DNA of 38,693 nucleotides from Nocardiopsis sp. TSRI0078 (GTDB taxonomy: Bacteria > Actinomycetota > Actinomycetes > Streptosporangiales > Streptosporangiaceae), in NCBI RefSeq assembly GCF_001905145.1, contig NZ_LWLB01000015.1:10837-49529 (forward strand), read 5' to 3'. Positions 31,707 to 38,693 of this stretch are shown here, piece by piece (position 1 is the first letter of the stretch; the number at the start of each line of letters is the position of its first letter). A program made the translations under genes and the position numbers. The notes below the pieces were generated by a model, which made no database searches, had not been told where the DNA came from, and saw only the letters and a list, made by a program, of their open reading frames with translations.

Positions 31707-32728
31707 GAGGTACTCCGCATCCTGCGGACCGCGTACAGCAGTACCGGTGCGCCGACGAAGGCGGTGACCACGCCGACCATGAGCTCGGTGGGCCGCACGA
31801 TCGTGCGGCCGACGACGTCGGCGGCCAGCAGCAGGGTGGGGCCCACGAGAAGGGAGAAGGGCACCTGCAGGCGGAAGTCGACGCCGACCAGGGCGCGTAC
31901 CACGTGGGGTACGGCCAGGCCGACGAAGGCGATGGGTCCGGCGGCCGCGGTGGCACCGGCGGCGAGCATGGTGCCCGCGACCAGCCCGGCGGAGCGGGTC
32001 CACACGGTGTTGGCCCCGGTGGCGATCGCGGCCTCCTCGCCCAGGGCCAGGGCGTTGAGGCCGCCGCAGACCAGGAGCGCCAGAGCGGTGCCGGCGCCTA
32101 TGACGGGCAGCACGGACCAGATGACGTCGTAGCCGCGTCCGCCCAGGGAGCCGACCACCCAGTAGCGGTAGCTGTCGAAGGTCTCGGGCATGCTCAGCGC
32201 CACGGCCTGGACGTAGGCGGTGAGCACCGCGGAGACCACCGCTCCCGCCAGGACCAGGCGGACCATGCCTCCGTCGCCGCCCCGGCTGTCCACCGTGTAG
32301 GCGGCCAGTCCGGCCGCCAGTGCCCCGGGCAGCGCCCACCAGACCGTGCCCGTGACCGAGGTGGAGCCGAACAGGGCGGTGGCGGTGACCACCGCGGCGG
32401 CGGCACCGGCGTTGACGCCCAGCAGTCCGGGGTCGGCGAGGGGGTTGCGGGTGATGCCCTGCATGAGGGTGCCCGCCAGGGCCAGGGCGGCCCCGGCGAC
32501 CACGCCCAGGAGGGTGCGCGGGTAGCGGCTCTCCACCACGGTGGCGGAGAAGGGGTCCGCGCCTCCGGTGAACACCGCCCACACCTCCGCGGGCGGGGTG
32601 GGCCTGCTGCCCATGACGAGGCTGAGCAGGACCGCCCCGGCCAGGGCCGCGGCGCCCGCGCCGAGCATGAGCACGGCGCGGGCGGGGCCCGTCCGGGGCG
32701 GTTCCGTGTGTGTCTTCACCCTGACCAT
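31703..32728 (-). CDS. Iron-siderophore ABC permease (FecCD family, first)
   Basis: The 341-residue FecCD permease has YPRTLLGVVAGAALALAGTLMQGITRNPLADPGLLGV (about 68-104) and, in the second half, AALGEEAAIATG-type coupling and GPIAFVGLAVPHVVR. About ten transmembrane helices are visible. The start ATG 32728 is eight bases after the stop of the binding-protein gene, with GAGGG upstream. The ORF upstream to 33475 is the shadow of the binding protein. Confidence 0.92.
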   Translation of the reverse strand: MVRVKTHTEPPRTGPARAVLMLGAGAAALAGAVLLSLVMGSRPTPPAEVWAVFTGGADPFSATVVESRYPRTLLGVVAGAALALAGTLMQGITRNPLADPGLLGVNAGAAAAVVTATALFGSTSVTGTVWWALPGALAAGLAAYTVDSRGGDGGMVRLVLAGAVVSAVLTAYVQAVALSMPETFDSYRYWVVGSLGGRGYDVIWSVLPVIGAGTALALLVCGGLNALALGEEAAIATGANTVWTRSAGLVAGTMLAAGATAAAGPIAFVGLAVPHVVRALVGVDFRLQVPFSLLVGPTLLLAADVVGRTIVRPTELMVGVVTAFVGAPVLLYAVRRMRSTS

Positions 32729-32736
32729 GGGATCGG

Positions 32737-33765
32737 TCAGCCCTCGGCGTTCGCGGCGGCCTCTTCGATCAGGGGCACGTAGCGCTCGATGACCCAGGGC
32801 ACGGTCAGCGGGTTGATGATCGAGGAGGCGGTGACGAATGAGGTGTCCTCCGCCGCGACCACCGCGCCGTTCTCGATGGCGGGGATGGACGCGTACAGCT
32901 CCTGGGCCTCGATCTCGGCGCGGGTCTCGGCGTCGGTGTAGAAGGTGAAGACCAGGTCGCTGCCGGAGAGCTTGTCGGCGTTCTCCAGGCCGATGACGGC
33001 CGAGTCGGTGCCCTCCGCCTCGGGGAGGGTCTCCACGACCGGGTCGACGGTCAGACCCAGGTTGCGGACCATGGCGACGCGCTGCTCGTCGGGCAGGAAC
33101 ACCCCGAGGGTGCCGGGGCCGTCGGTGTAGATGTAGGAGAAGGTCAGGTCGGCGAACTGCTCGTTGGCCGCCTTGGCCTCCTCGAACTGGGACTCGATGT
33201 CCTCGATGAGGCCCTGCGCCTCCTCGGGCTGCCCCAGCGCCTCGCCGATGATCTCGATCTGCTGGTCCCAGTCGGTGCTCCAGGGCAGGTCCGGGTAGGC
33301 GACCGTGGGGGCGATGTCGCTCAGGATGTCGTACTGCTCCTGGGTGATGCCGGACCAGGGGGCGAGGATGACGTCGGGCTCCAACCCGATGACGGCCTCG
33401 AAGTCGATGTCCTGTGCGCCGGTGAACTGGGCGGGCAGGTCCTCGCCCGCCTCGGTGACGGCCTCGTGGATCCACGGCATGTAGCCGGTCTCGTCACTGC
33501 CCCACTCGTAGCTCTCCATGCCCACGGGCACGACGCCCAGGGCGATGGAGGTCTCGGTGGAGCCCTGGCCGAGGGTGACCACGCGCTCGGGCCGCTCGGG
33601 GATCTCGGCGGTTCCGAGTGCGCTGTCGATGCTGACCGGGAACTCGCCGCCGGAGTCCGCGCTTCCTCCGGTGTCCTCCTCCGGCGCGCCGCCGCACGCG
33701 GCGAGGCTGAGGGCGAGGAGGGTGGCGACTCCGGTGCCGGCGGCGCGGCGGAGGGTGAAGGCCAT
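32737..33765 (-). CDS. Iron-siderophore substrate-binding lipoprotein
   Basis: The 342-residue protein has a lipoprotein signal (hydrophobic region then LSLAAC with lipid-anchored Cys24) and a PBP-III fold typical of FepB/FhuD/FecB. RPERVVTLGQGSTETSIALGV (about 60-80) begins the first lobe, and the QEQYDILSDIAPTVA helix spans the hinge. It presents ferric siderophore to the FecCD importer. Two starts are possible, GTG 33771 and ATG 33765. The latter is preferred because the signal peptide then begins with MAFTLRR. It opens the operon behind an iron box and a good promoter. Confidence 0.92.
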   Translation of the reverse strand: MAFTLRRAAGTGVATLLALSLAACGGAPEEDTGGSADSGGEFPVSIDSALGTAEIPERPERVVTLGQGSTETSIALGVVPVGMESYEWGSDETGYMPWIHEAVTEAGEDLPAQFTGAQDIDFEAVIGLEPDVILAPWSGITQEQYDILSDIAPTVAYPDLPWSTDWDQQIEIIGEALGQPEEAQGLIEDIESQFEEAKAANEQFADLTFSYIYTDGPGTLGVFLPDEQRVAMVRNLGLTVDPVVETLPEAEGTDSAVIGLENADKLSGSDLVFTFYTDAETRAEIEAQELYASIPAIENGAVVAAEDTSFVTASSIINPLTVPWVIERYVPLIEEAAANAEG

Positions 33766-33881
33766 GCTCACACTGCTTTCTTCATTACGGGGAGAGGCGC
33801 GTCTCAGCCGACGGGCCGTTTCCGCGCAGGGGGAACCCGAGGGGGAACACGGAGGACAGAACGGGAGAATCCCGACAGAAC

Positions 33882-33900
33882 CAAGGTTAGTCTAACCTCA
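33882..33900 (-). promoter_or_regulatory. Iron box (IdeR/DmdR/DtxR operator)
   Basis: CAAGGTTAGTCTAACCTCA matches the DtxR-family consensus TTAGGTTAGSCTAACCTAA in 16 of 19 positions, with intact AGGTTAG/CTAACCT arms. It overlaps the -10 of the promoter at 33889-33917, so Fe(II)-loaded IdeR should repress the importer. Confidence 0.88.
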
Positions 33901-33917
33901 CCTCAGCCGGATTTCAA
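33889..33917 (-). promoter_or_regulatory. Promoter of the siderophore importer operon
   Basis: On the minus strand TTGAAA (33912-33917) and TAGACT (33889-33894) are separated by exactly 17 nt. The -10 is inside the iron box. This is the best sigma-A-type promoter in the window. Confidence 0.7.
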
Positions 33918-34059
33918 AAGTTCTGAACCTGAAGAAGGGAGTACCGGCCGTGTTCCTGCACTGCACCTGGCACAGCTTTGACCTGCCGTGGAGCTTTCCG
34001 GGGCCCGACCTGGGCAGTGGCCGAAGGAACGTTCCGTTCCACCACCACTGAGGAGCAGC

Positions 34060-34281
34060 ATGATCTCCAAGCTTTCCGAGATGGGCGTCAAGTCCGAGAT
34101 GGCCTACGCAGCCGGATTCGTCTCCATCGGCCTCTCCTTCCTGAGCTGGGCCGTCTCCAAGAAGCAGGAGAACGCCGGCCTGGACCGTGCCGACCGGTGG
34201 GGGATCTTCATCGGGGAGTGGCCCCCGACGTTCTTCGCGCTCGGCCTCGCCCTTCAGATGGAGGAGCACAGGAAGAAGTAG
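34060..34281 (+). CDS. Small two-span membrane protein, conserved-hypothetical type
   Basis: The 73-residue protein has two hydrophobic stretches (AYAAGFVSIGLSFLSWAV, about 15-32, and FIGEWPPTFFALGLALQ, about 50-66) joined by a charged loop, with a Lys-rich end. No catalytic motif is visible. GAGGAG at 34050-34055 supports ATG 34060. It is divergent from the iron importer, with a palindromic GGAACGTTCC at 34026-34035 upstream. A 12-bp terminator hairpin follows at 34326-34352. Confidence 0.7.
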   Translation: MISKLSEMGVKSEMAYAAGFVSIGLSFLSWAVSKKQENAGLDRADRWGIFIGEWPPTFFALGLALQMEEHRKK

Positions 34282-34325
34282 CGCGCCGTCCGGCCGTCCG
34301 CCGACCCGCGGACAGCCGGCGCGCA

Positions 34326-34352
34326 CGCCCGGTCGGGGCTCCCGGCCGGGCG
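34326..34352. terminator. Bidirectional hairpin between small membrane gene and glucosidase
   Basis: CGCCCGGTCGGG (34326-34337) pairs with CCCGGCCGGGCG (34341-34352) with a GCT loop and one G-U pair. It lies between convergent transcripts. Confidence 0.6.
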
Positions 34353-34454
34353 CTTCGCGTGCCCGGCGCCGACGCCCCCGTACGGGTCGGGAACCGGTGG
34401 ACGCCGGTTGGCGCTCCGCGCGCCTTCCGGGCCCCCGTCGCGGGGTGTTCGGCG

Positions 34455-36128
34455 TCAGCTCCCCAGGTGGACGCGGGCCTCCCAGGGCCGCAGCGGCGCG
34501 AAGGCCCCCTCGTCGGAGTAGTTGCCGATGAGGCGGACCGGGTCGCGTCCGGCGACGGAGGGGTCCAGCTCCAGCGGCACCGTGTCGGCGCTCCAGTTCG
34601 CCACCACCAGCAGCACGCGGTCGTCGAGTGCGCGGGTGTAGGCGTACACCGCCGGGTCCTCCTCCAGCAGGGGCTCGAACGCGCCGTGCACGACGACCGG
34701 GTGCTCCTTGCGCAGCGCGATGAGGCGCCGGTAGTAGTGGAACACCGAGTCCTGGTCGGCGACGGCGGCCTTCGCGTTGATCTCCGTGTGGTTGGGGTTG
34801 ATCCCGATCCACGGGGTGCCCGTGGTGAACCCTGCGCCCGGCGAGGCGTCCCACTGCATGGGCGTACGCGCGTTGTCCCGGCTCATACGGGCGATGGCCG
34901 CCATCGCGGTCTCCTCGTCCACCCTCCCGGTCTCCACCACGGCGCGGTGATGGTTGAGCGTCTCCACGTCCCGGTAGTCGGCGATGTCGGCCAGGTGGGC
35001 GTTGGTCATGCCCAGCTCCTCGCCCTGGTAGACGTACGGAGTGCCCCGCATCATGTGCAGGGTCGTGGCCAGCGCCGTGGCCGACTCCACGCGGTGGGCC
35101 TCGTCGCCGAAGCGCGACACCGCCCGGGGCTGGTCGTGGTTGTTCCAGTACAGGCTGTTCCATCCCCGCTCCCCCAGCTCCGTCTGCCACCGGTTGAGGG
35201 AGCGCTTGAGGCGGCGCAGGTCCAGGGGCCGGGGGTCGAACTTGCCGCCGGGCCCGTGGTCGAGGTCCACGTGCTCGAACTGGAAGACCATGGACAGCTC
35301 ACGCCGCTCGGGCATGGTGTGCAGCAGGGCCTGCTCCACGTCGACGCCGGGCATCTCCCCGACGGTGAGCACGTCGCGGCCCTCGAACACCTCCCGGTGC
35401 AGCTCCCGCAGGAACTCGTGCAGGCGGGGGCCGTTGAGGGCGTACTCGGCGAAGACGCCGTGGTCCCCCGCCAGGGGGCCGTCGGGCATCTCGGGGGTCT
35501 TGGAGACGAAGTTGATCACGTCCATGCGGAAGCCGTCGGCGCCCCGGTCCAGCCACCAGCGCGCCACGTCGTGCACGGCCGCCCGCACCTTGGGATTCTC
35601 CCAGTTCAGGTCGGGTTGGCGGCTGCTGAACAGGTGCAGGTAGTACTCGTCCGTGGCCTCGTCGCGGGTCCAGGCCGGTCCGGAGAAGACCGAGCCCCAG
35701 TTGTTGGGCGGGCCGCCGTCGCGGCCGGGACGCCAGAAGTAGAAGTCCCTCTTGTCCGAGTCCTTCGAGGAGCGGGATCCGGTGAACCAGGGGTGCTCGT
35801 CGCTGGTGTGGTTGACCACCAGGTCCATCACCAGGCGCATACCGCGCTCGTGCAGCCCGTCGCGCAGCCGGTCCCAGTCGGCCAGGGTGCCGAACATGGG
35901 GTGGATGTCCAGGTAGTCGCTGATGTCGTAGCCGTTGTCGTCCCAGGGCGAGGGGTAGACCGGTGACAGCCAGACCACGTCCACGCCGAGCAGTTCCAGG
36001 TAGTCGAGCCGCTCGATGACACCGGGCAGGTCGCCCACCCCGTCGCCGTCGCTGTCGTTGAAGCTGCTCGGATAGATCTGGTAGACGACGCTGGACTTCC
36101 ACCAGTCGGCGCTGCGCTCCAGGGGCAT
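34455..36128 (-). CDS. GH13 alpha-glucosidase (oligo-1,6-glucosidase/trehalose-6-P-hydrolase type)
   Basis: The 557-residue protein is a GH13 family enzyme. It has VVYQIYPSSFNDSDGDGVGDLPGVIERL at the N-terminus, MDLVVNHTSDEHPWF (about 101-115), nucleophile Asp203 in ADGFRMDVINF, acid/base Glu258 in LTVGEMPG, and the third acid Asp332 in YWNNHDQPR. A small C-terminal beta domain closes it. This group cleaves alpha-1,6- or alpha-1,4-glucosidic links of short oligosaccharides in the cytoplasm (no signal peptide is visible). The start ATG 36128 has GAGGA upstream. No sugar transporter or LacI regulator lies next to it. Confidence 0.93.
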   Translation of the reverse strand: MPLERSADWWKSSVVYQIYPSSFNDSDGDGVGDLPGVIERLDYLELLGVDVVWLSPVYPSPWDDNGYDISDYLDIHPMFGTLADWDRLRDGLHERGMRLVMDLVVNHTSDEHPWFTGSRSSKDSDKRDFYFWRPGRDGGPPNNWGSVFSGPAWTRDEATDEYYLHLFSSRQPDLNWENPKVRAAVHDVARWWLDRGADGFRMDVINFVSKTPEMPDGPLAGDHGVFAEYALNGPRLHEFLRELHREVFEGRDVLTVGEMPGVDVEQALLHTMPERRELSMVFQFEHVDLDHGPGGKFDPRPLDLRRLKRSLNRWQTELGERGWNSLYWNNHDQPRAVSRFGDEAHRVESATALATTLHMMRGTPYVYQGEELGMTNAHLADIADYRDVETLNHHRAVVETGRVDEETAMAAIARMSRDNARTPMQWDASPGAGFTTGTPWIGINPNHTEINAKAAVADQDSVFHYYRRLIALRKEHPVVVHGAFEPLLEEDPAVYAYTRALDDRVLLVVANWSADTVPLELDPSVAGRDPVRLIGNYSDEGAFAPLRPWEARVHLGS

Positions 36129-36306
36129 GGACGTCCTCGGGTGTGCGGGGGCGGAGAAGGCCGGGCCGTGGCGGCAGGAGCCGCCGGCGGACCCGGTAGC
36201 GGCAGTACCCGGTGCGGTGACGGCCGACACCGGCGGGCGGGATCAGGTTGCGGGGCCGCGGCGGCCGGGCATACGGGAAGGGATGCCATGAGACGAAAGG
36301 GTTTCC

Positions 36307-37113
36307 ATGTGCCTGCACGGAACCGGTGAGACCGTCCGCTCCCGGACCGGCCACGCCGCGTCGGCCCCCGCCGGGCCGCCCAGCCCGCCGACCGGCCCGC
36401 GCCCGTGGCCGAGGGGCTTTCGGAGGGTGGCCGACCTCAGCCACGTGCTCTCCCCGTCGATACCCTCCTGGGACGAGGACAAGCCCCGGAGGGAGAGGAT
36501 CGGCGACCCCGTGCCCGAGGGGGAGTTCGGCTTCTACGTGCAGCGGTGGACGTTCGGCGAGCACTCGGGCACGCACCTGGACGCGCCGGGGCACGTGATC
36601 GGCGGCGGGCGCCTGGTCCCGGACATCCGGCCGCACGAGCTGGTCGCCCCGGCCGCGGTGATCGACATCCGCGCCCGCGCCGCCGAGGACCCCGACACCA
36701 CGGTGACGGTGGAGGACGTCCTGGCCTTCGAGCGGGTGCACGGCCGGGTTCCCGAGGGCGCGGCGGTGCTGATGCACTCGGGGTGGAGCGCCCGCTGGGC
36801 CCGGGGCGACGAGGCGGTGCGCGGCGTGGCCGAGGACGGCTCCTGGCACTTTCCCGGGTTCGGCCCCGAGGCCTGTGAGTTCCTGTTCTCCCAGCGCGGT
36901 GCCGTCGGGGTGGGCGTGGACACCCTGAGCACCGATCCGGGCGACTCCACCGACTTTCCCGCACACGAGGTGGTGGGGCGCGCCGACCGGTGGGGGCTGG
37001 AGGCGCTGACCGGCCTGGAGCAGCTGCCGCCGAGCGGGGCGCTGCTCAGCATCGGGGTCATGCCGGGGCTGGACGCCTCCGGAGGCCCGAGCCGCGTGCT
37101 GGCCATGTGGTGA
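36307..37113 (+). CDS. Cyclase-family hydrolase (kynurenine formamidase-like)
   Basis: The 268-residue protein has the metal-dependent cyclase signature HSGTHLDAPGH (about 86-96) and a D-L-S-H motif (VADLSHVLSPSIPSW, about 42-56). Later come GVDTLSTDPGDSTDFPAHEVV and LLSIGVMPGLDASGGPSR. Members hydrolyse amides such as N-formyl-kynurenine, or form cyclic products in polyketide pathways. No tryptophan-degradation neighbours are present, so the substrate is open. The start ATG 36307 has AAAGGG upstream. The first 40 residues are Pro/Ala-rich and not part of the domain. Confidence 0.88.
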   Translation: MCLHGTGETVRSRTGHAASAPAGPPSPPTGPRPWPRGFRRVADLSHVLSPSIPSWDEDKPRRERIGDPVPEGEFGFYVQRWTFGEHSGTHLDAPGHVIGGGRLVPDIRPHELVAPAAVIDIRARAAEDPDTTVTVEDVLAFERVHGRVPEGAAVLMHSGWSARWARGDEAVRGVAEDGSWHFPGFGPEACEFLFSQRGAVGVGVDTLSTDPGDSTDFPAHEVVGRADRWGLEALTGLEQLPPSGALLSIGVMPGLDASGGPSRVLAMW

Positions 37114-37152
37114 CCCGGTCCCGGCGCCCGGCTCCCGACGCGGGAGGCGTGC

Positions 37153-38364
37153 TCAGCCGCGCCGGGGGCGGGGCACGACATCGCCGTCGGGGTGCCACTC
37201 CAGCAGCATGATGGTGGCGTCGTCGGTGAAGTTGCCGTGCTGGTGGTCGTGGATGGCGTGGACCAGGCGCCGCAGCGTCTCGGGGGCGGGTTCGTCGGCG
37301 GCGGTGGCCCGGATGACGAAGTCGGCGAACCGCTCGGGGCCGAACATCCGCCCCTCGCTGTCATGCGCCTCGGTCACCCCGTCGGTGTAGAGCAGGACCC
37401 GGTCGCCGGGTTCGAGCTGGATCCGGTGCACGGCGCGCGGCTCGGCCGCCAGGACGTCGCCGATACCGAGTGGGACCTCGGGGTCCCGCTCCAGGGCGTC
37501 CTCCAGCAGGCGGCCGCGCCGCAGGAGCAGGGGCGCGGGGTGGGCGCAGTTGACCCAGGAGAACTCGCCGGTGGACAGGTTCAGGGTGGTGAAGACCCCT
37601 GTGCAGAACCGTTCGGGCAGCCAGTCGACAAGCGCCTGCTCGACGCTGGTGGTCAGCTCGCCGAGGTCGGCGCCGTTGCGCCGGGCGCCGCGGGCCCCGG
37701 CCATGGCCACCGACGCGGTGAGCCCGGAGGCCAGGTCGTGGCCCATCGCGTCGAGGATGGAGGCGTGCAGGACGTCCTGGGTGATCGAGTGGTCGAAGGC
37801 GTCGCCGCCCAGTTCGTAGGCGGGTTCGAGCACCGCGGTGGACACCCCGCGCGAGGTGCCGAGGGTGCGCGGCGGAAGGAAGGCCCGCAGCATCTCGGTG
37901 CGCAGTTCCACCGGCCGGGTGCGGGTGCGCAGGACGTAGGTGTCGCTGTAGGCGCGTTTGGAGGTGACCGTCAGGGTCAGCAGCGAGGCGAGCGCCTGGC
38001 AGCGGCGCAGGGTGGGCTCGTCCAGCAGCGGTGTCCTGACGTGCAGCACGCCCATGCGGTCGGCCCCGTCGCGCAGGGGCAGCCACAGGCTCAGCTCCCC
38101 GTCGTCCTCGACCAGCCGCAGCGTCTCGGAGCGGTAGGCCTCCCCGGCCACGGTGGCGTCGACGTCCAGGGCCGGGCCCCCGGTCAGGGGGATGAGGAGG
38201 CGCTGTTGCAGGTCGACCAGGTGCAGGGTGATGCCGCTGAGCCCGATCTGCTCGCCGTAGCGGTCCGCGAGTTCCAGGACCTCGATCGGGGCGCAGTCGT
38301 GCACGGATCTGACCAGCTCCTCGAACAACAGCTCGTTCTCGCTGACCGAGGCCGTACCGTCCAT
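37153..38364 (-). CDS. GAF-PP2C (RsbU/SpoIIE-type) serine phosphatase
   Basis: The 403-residue protein has an N-terminal GAF-like sensor (about 30-170) and a C-terminal PPM/SpoIIE domain. The PPM domain includes EPAYELGGDAFDHS (about 197-210), DAMGHDLASGLTASV (about 219-233), GVTEAHDSEGRMFG (about 345-358) and NFTDDATIMLLEW (about 377-389), and carries the metal-binding Asp residues. Such phosphatases dephosphorylate anti-sigma antagonists in actinomycete partner-switching networks. No anti-sigma factor gene is nearby. The start ATG 38364 has GGGAGGTGG upstream. Confidence 0.92.
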   Translation of the reverse strand: MDGTASVSENELLFEELVRSVHDCAPIEVLELADRYGEQIGLSGITLHLVDLQQRLLIPLTGGPALDVDATVAGEAYRSETLRLVEDDGELSLWLPLRDGADRMGVLHVRTPLLDEPTLRRCQALASLLTLTVTSKRAYSDTYVLRTRTRPVELRTEMLRAFLPPRTLGTSRGVSTAVLEPAYELGGDAFDHSITQDVLHASILDAMGHDLASGLTASVAMAGARGARRNGADLGELTTSVEQALVDWLPERFCTGVFTTLNLSTGEFSWVNCAHPAPLLLRRGRLLEDALERDPEVPLGIGDVLAAEPRAVHRIQLEPGDRVLLYTDGVTEAHDSEGRMFGPERFADFVIRATAADEPAPETLRRLVHAIHDHQHGNFTDDATIMLLEWHPDGDVVPRPRRG

Positions 38365-38458
38365 GTGACCACCTCCCCCAGCAGTCTCACACCGTGAGCG
38401 CGGACGGCGAAGGCTCAGGAGGGCGCGTGTTCCGCGCGCCGGTCCGGGTCCCGGCCGG

Positions 38459-38693
38459 TCAGGCCGACCGGTCGCGGCGCTCCCGCTCCCTGTGGACACG
38501 GGGCACGATGGTGGGGTTGACGTGCTCCTGCACCGACTCCCGCGTGATGATGACCCGCCCCACATCCTCACGCGAAGGCACCTCATACATCACCGACAAC
38601 AACACCTCCTCGATGATCGCCCGCAACCCACGCGCACCCGTCCCCCGAATAATCCCCTGCTCAGCAATCGCGTCCAAAGCATCCGGCGTGAAC
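38459..38693 (-). CDS. clpX: ATP-dependent Clp protease ATP-binding subunit ClpX, C-terminus
   Basis: The minus frame, open to the window edge, reads the C-terminal end of Clp[13 protein letters not shown], then [31 protein letters not shown] and the tail. The sensor-2 Arg region is GARGLR. It is 77 residues, with the rest outside the window. ClpX unfolds proteins for ClpP. The 5' end is cut off by the window edge. Confidence 0.93.
   Translation of the reverse strand, partial: FTPDALDAIAEQGIIRGTGARGLRAIIEEVLLSVMYEVPSREDVGRVIITRESVQEHVNPTIVPRVHRERERRDRSA

Noticed and set aside
34026..34040. GGAACGTTCC with an extra GTTCC as a regulatory site
   Set aside because: A 10-bp palindrome is expected occasionally by chance and no second copy or regulator was seen.
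1..38693. tRNA genes, CRISPR arrays, transposases, phage genes or a replication origin
   Set aside because: None were seen: no cloverleaf sequences, no regularly spaced repeats, no DDE or recombinase motifs and no DnaA-box cluster.

Overview
This is a very GC-rich window with strong third-position GC, frequent GTG starts, GTGA/ATGA stop-start overlaps and actinobacterial gene neighbourhoods. It is a filamentous actinomycete chromosome. The order histidine phosphatase - C4 zinc-ribbon protein - Nif3 beside rnpB, the IdeR/DmdR-type iron box and the clpX end point to the Actinomycetia. The general look suggests Nocardiopsis or another Nocardiopsaceae member, but that genus call is inference only.

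Layout. 1-0.7 kb: 3' end of a Gly/Pro/Tyr-rich protein and an intrinsic terminator. 1.07-3.44 kb: a SulP transporter fused to a beta-carbonic anhydrase, with a small antisense-overlapping membrane ORF. 3.87-4.27 kb: RNase P RNA (minus). 4.3-7.7 kb: a tightly packed minus-strand set of WYL regulator, Nif3-like protein, zinc-ribbon coiled-coil protein and histidine phosphatase, divergent from an FAD-linked oxidoreductase. 9.2-10.1 kb: endonuclease IV. 10.1-12.2 kb: an ArsR-like regulator and an MFS exporter sharing a 19-bp operator. 12.4-15.5 kb: a small membrane/Cys-rich protein and Tex, followed by a 32-bp perfect palindrome.

15.6-20 kb is different. It holds three frame-disrupted genes (an unknown, an ATP-grasp ligase and a cupin) around an intact CocE/NonD hydrolase, so it looks like accessory DNA in decay or a patch of sequence error. 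A type-B carboxylesterase with its own palindromic operator follows.

21.6-28.3 kb is the most interesting block. A zinc-free quinone-oxidoreductase-like gene, an operon of SDR - SDR - APH-type kinase - acyl-CoA dehydrogenase, and a TetR gene each carry the same 18-bp palindrome (consensus ATACCGACCGGTCGGTAT) upstream. This is a TetR regulon. The kinase plus acyl-CoA dehydrogenase pairing resembles ACAD10/11 and LvaA/LvaC, which suggests hydroxyacyl-CoA catabolism through a phosphorylated intermediate.

28.3-38.7 kb: an alarmone-hydrolase-like HD domain fused to a VOC domain, a GbsR/MarR regulator, a complete iron-siderophore ABC importer behind an iron box, a small membrane protein, a GH13 alpha-glucosidase, a cyclase-family hydrolase, a GAF-PP2C (RsbU-like) phosphatase and the C-terminus of ClpX. 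No tRNA, CRISPR array or transposase was seen.
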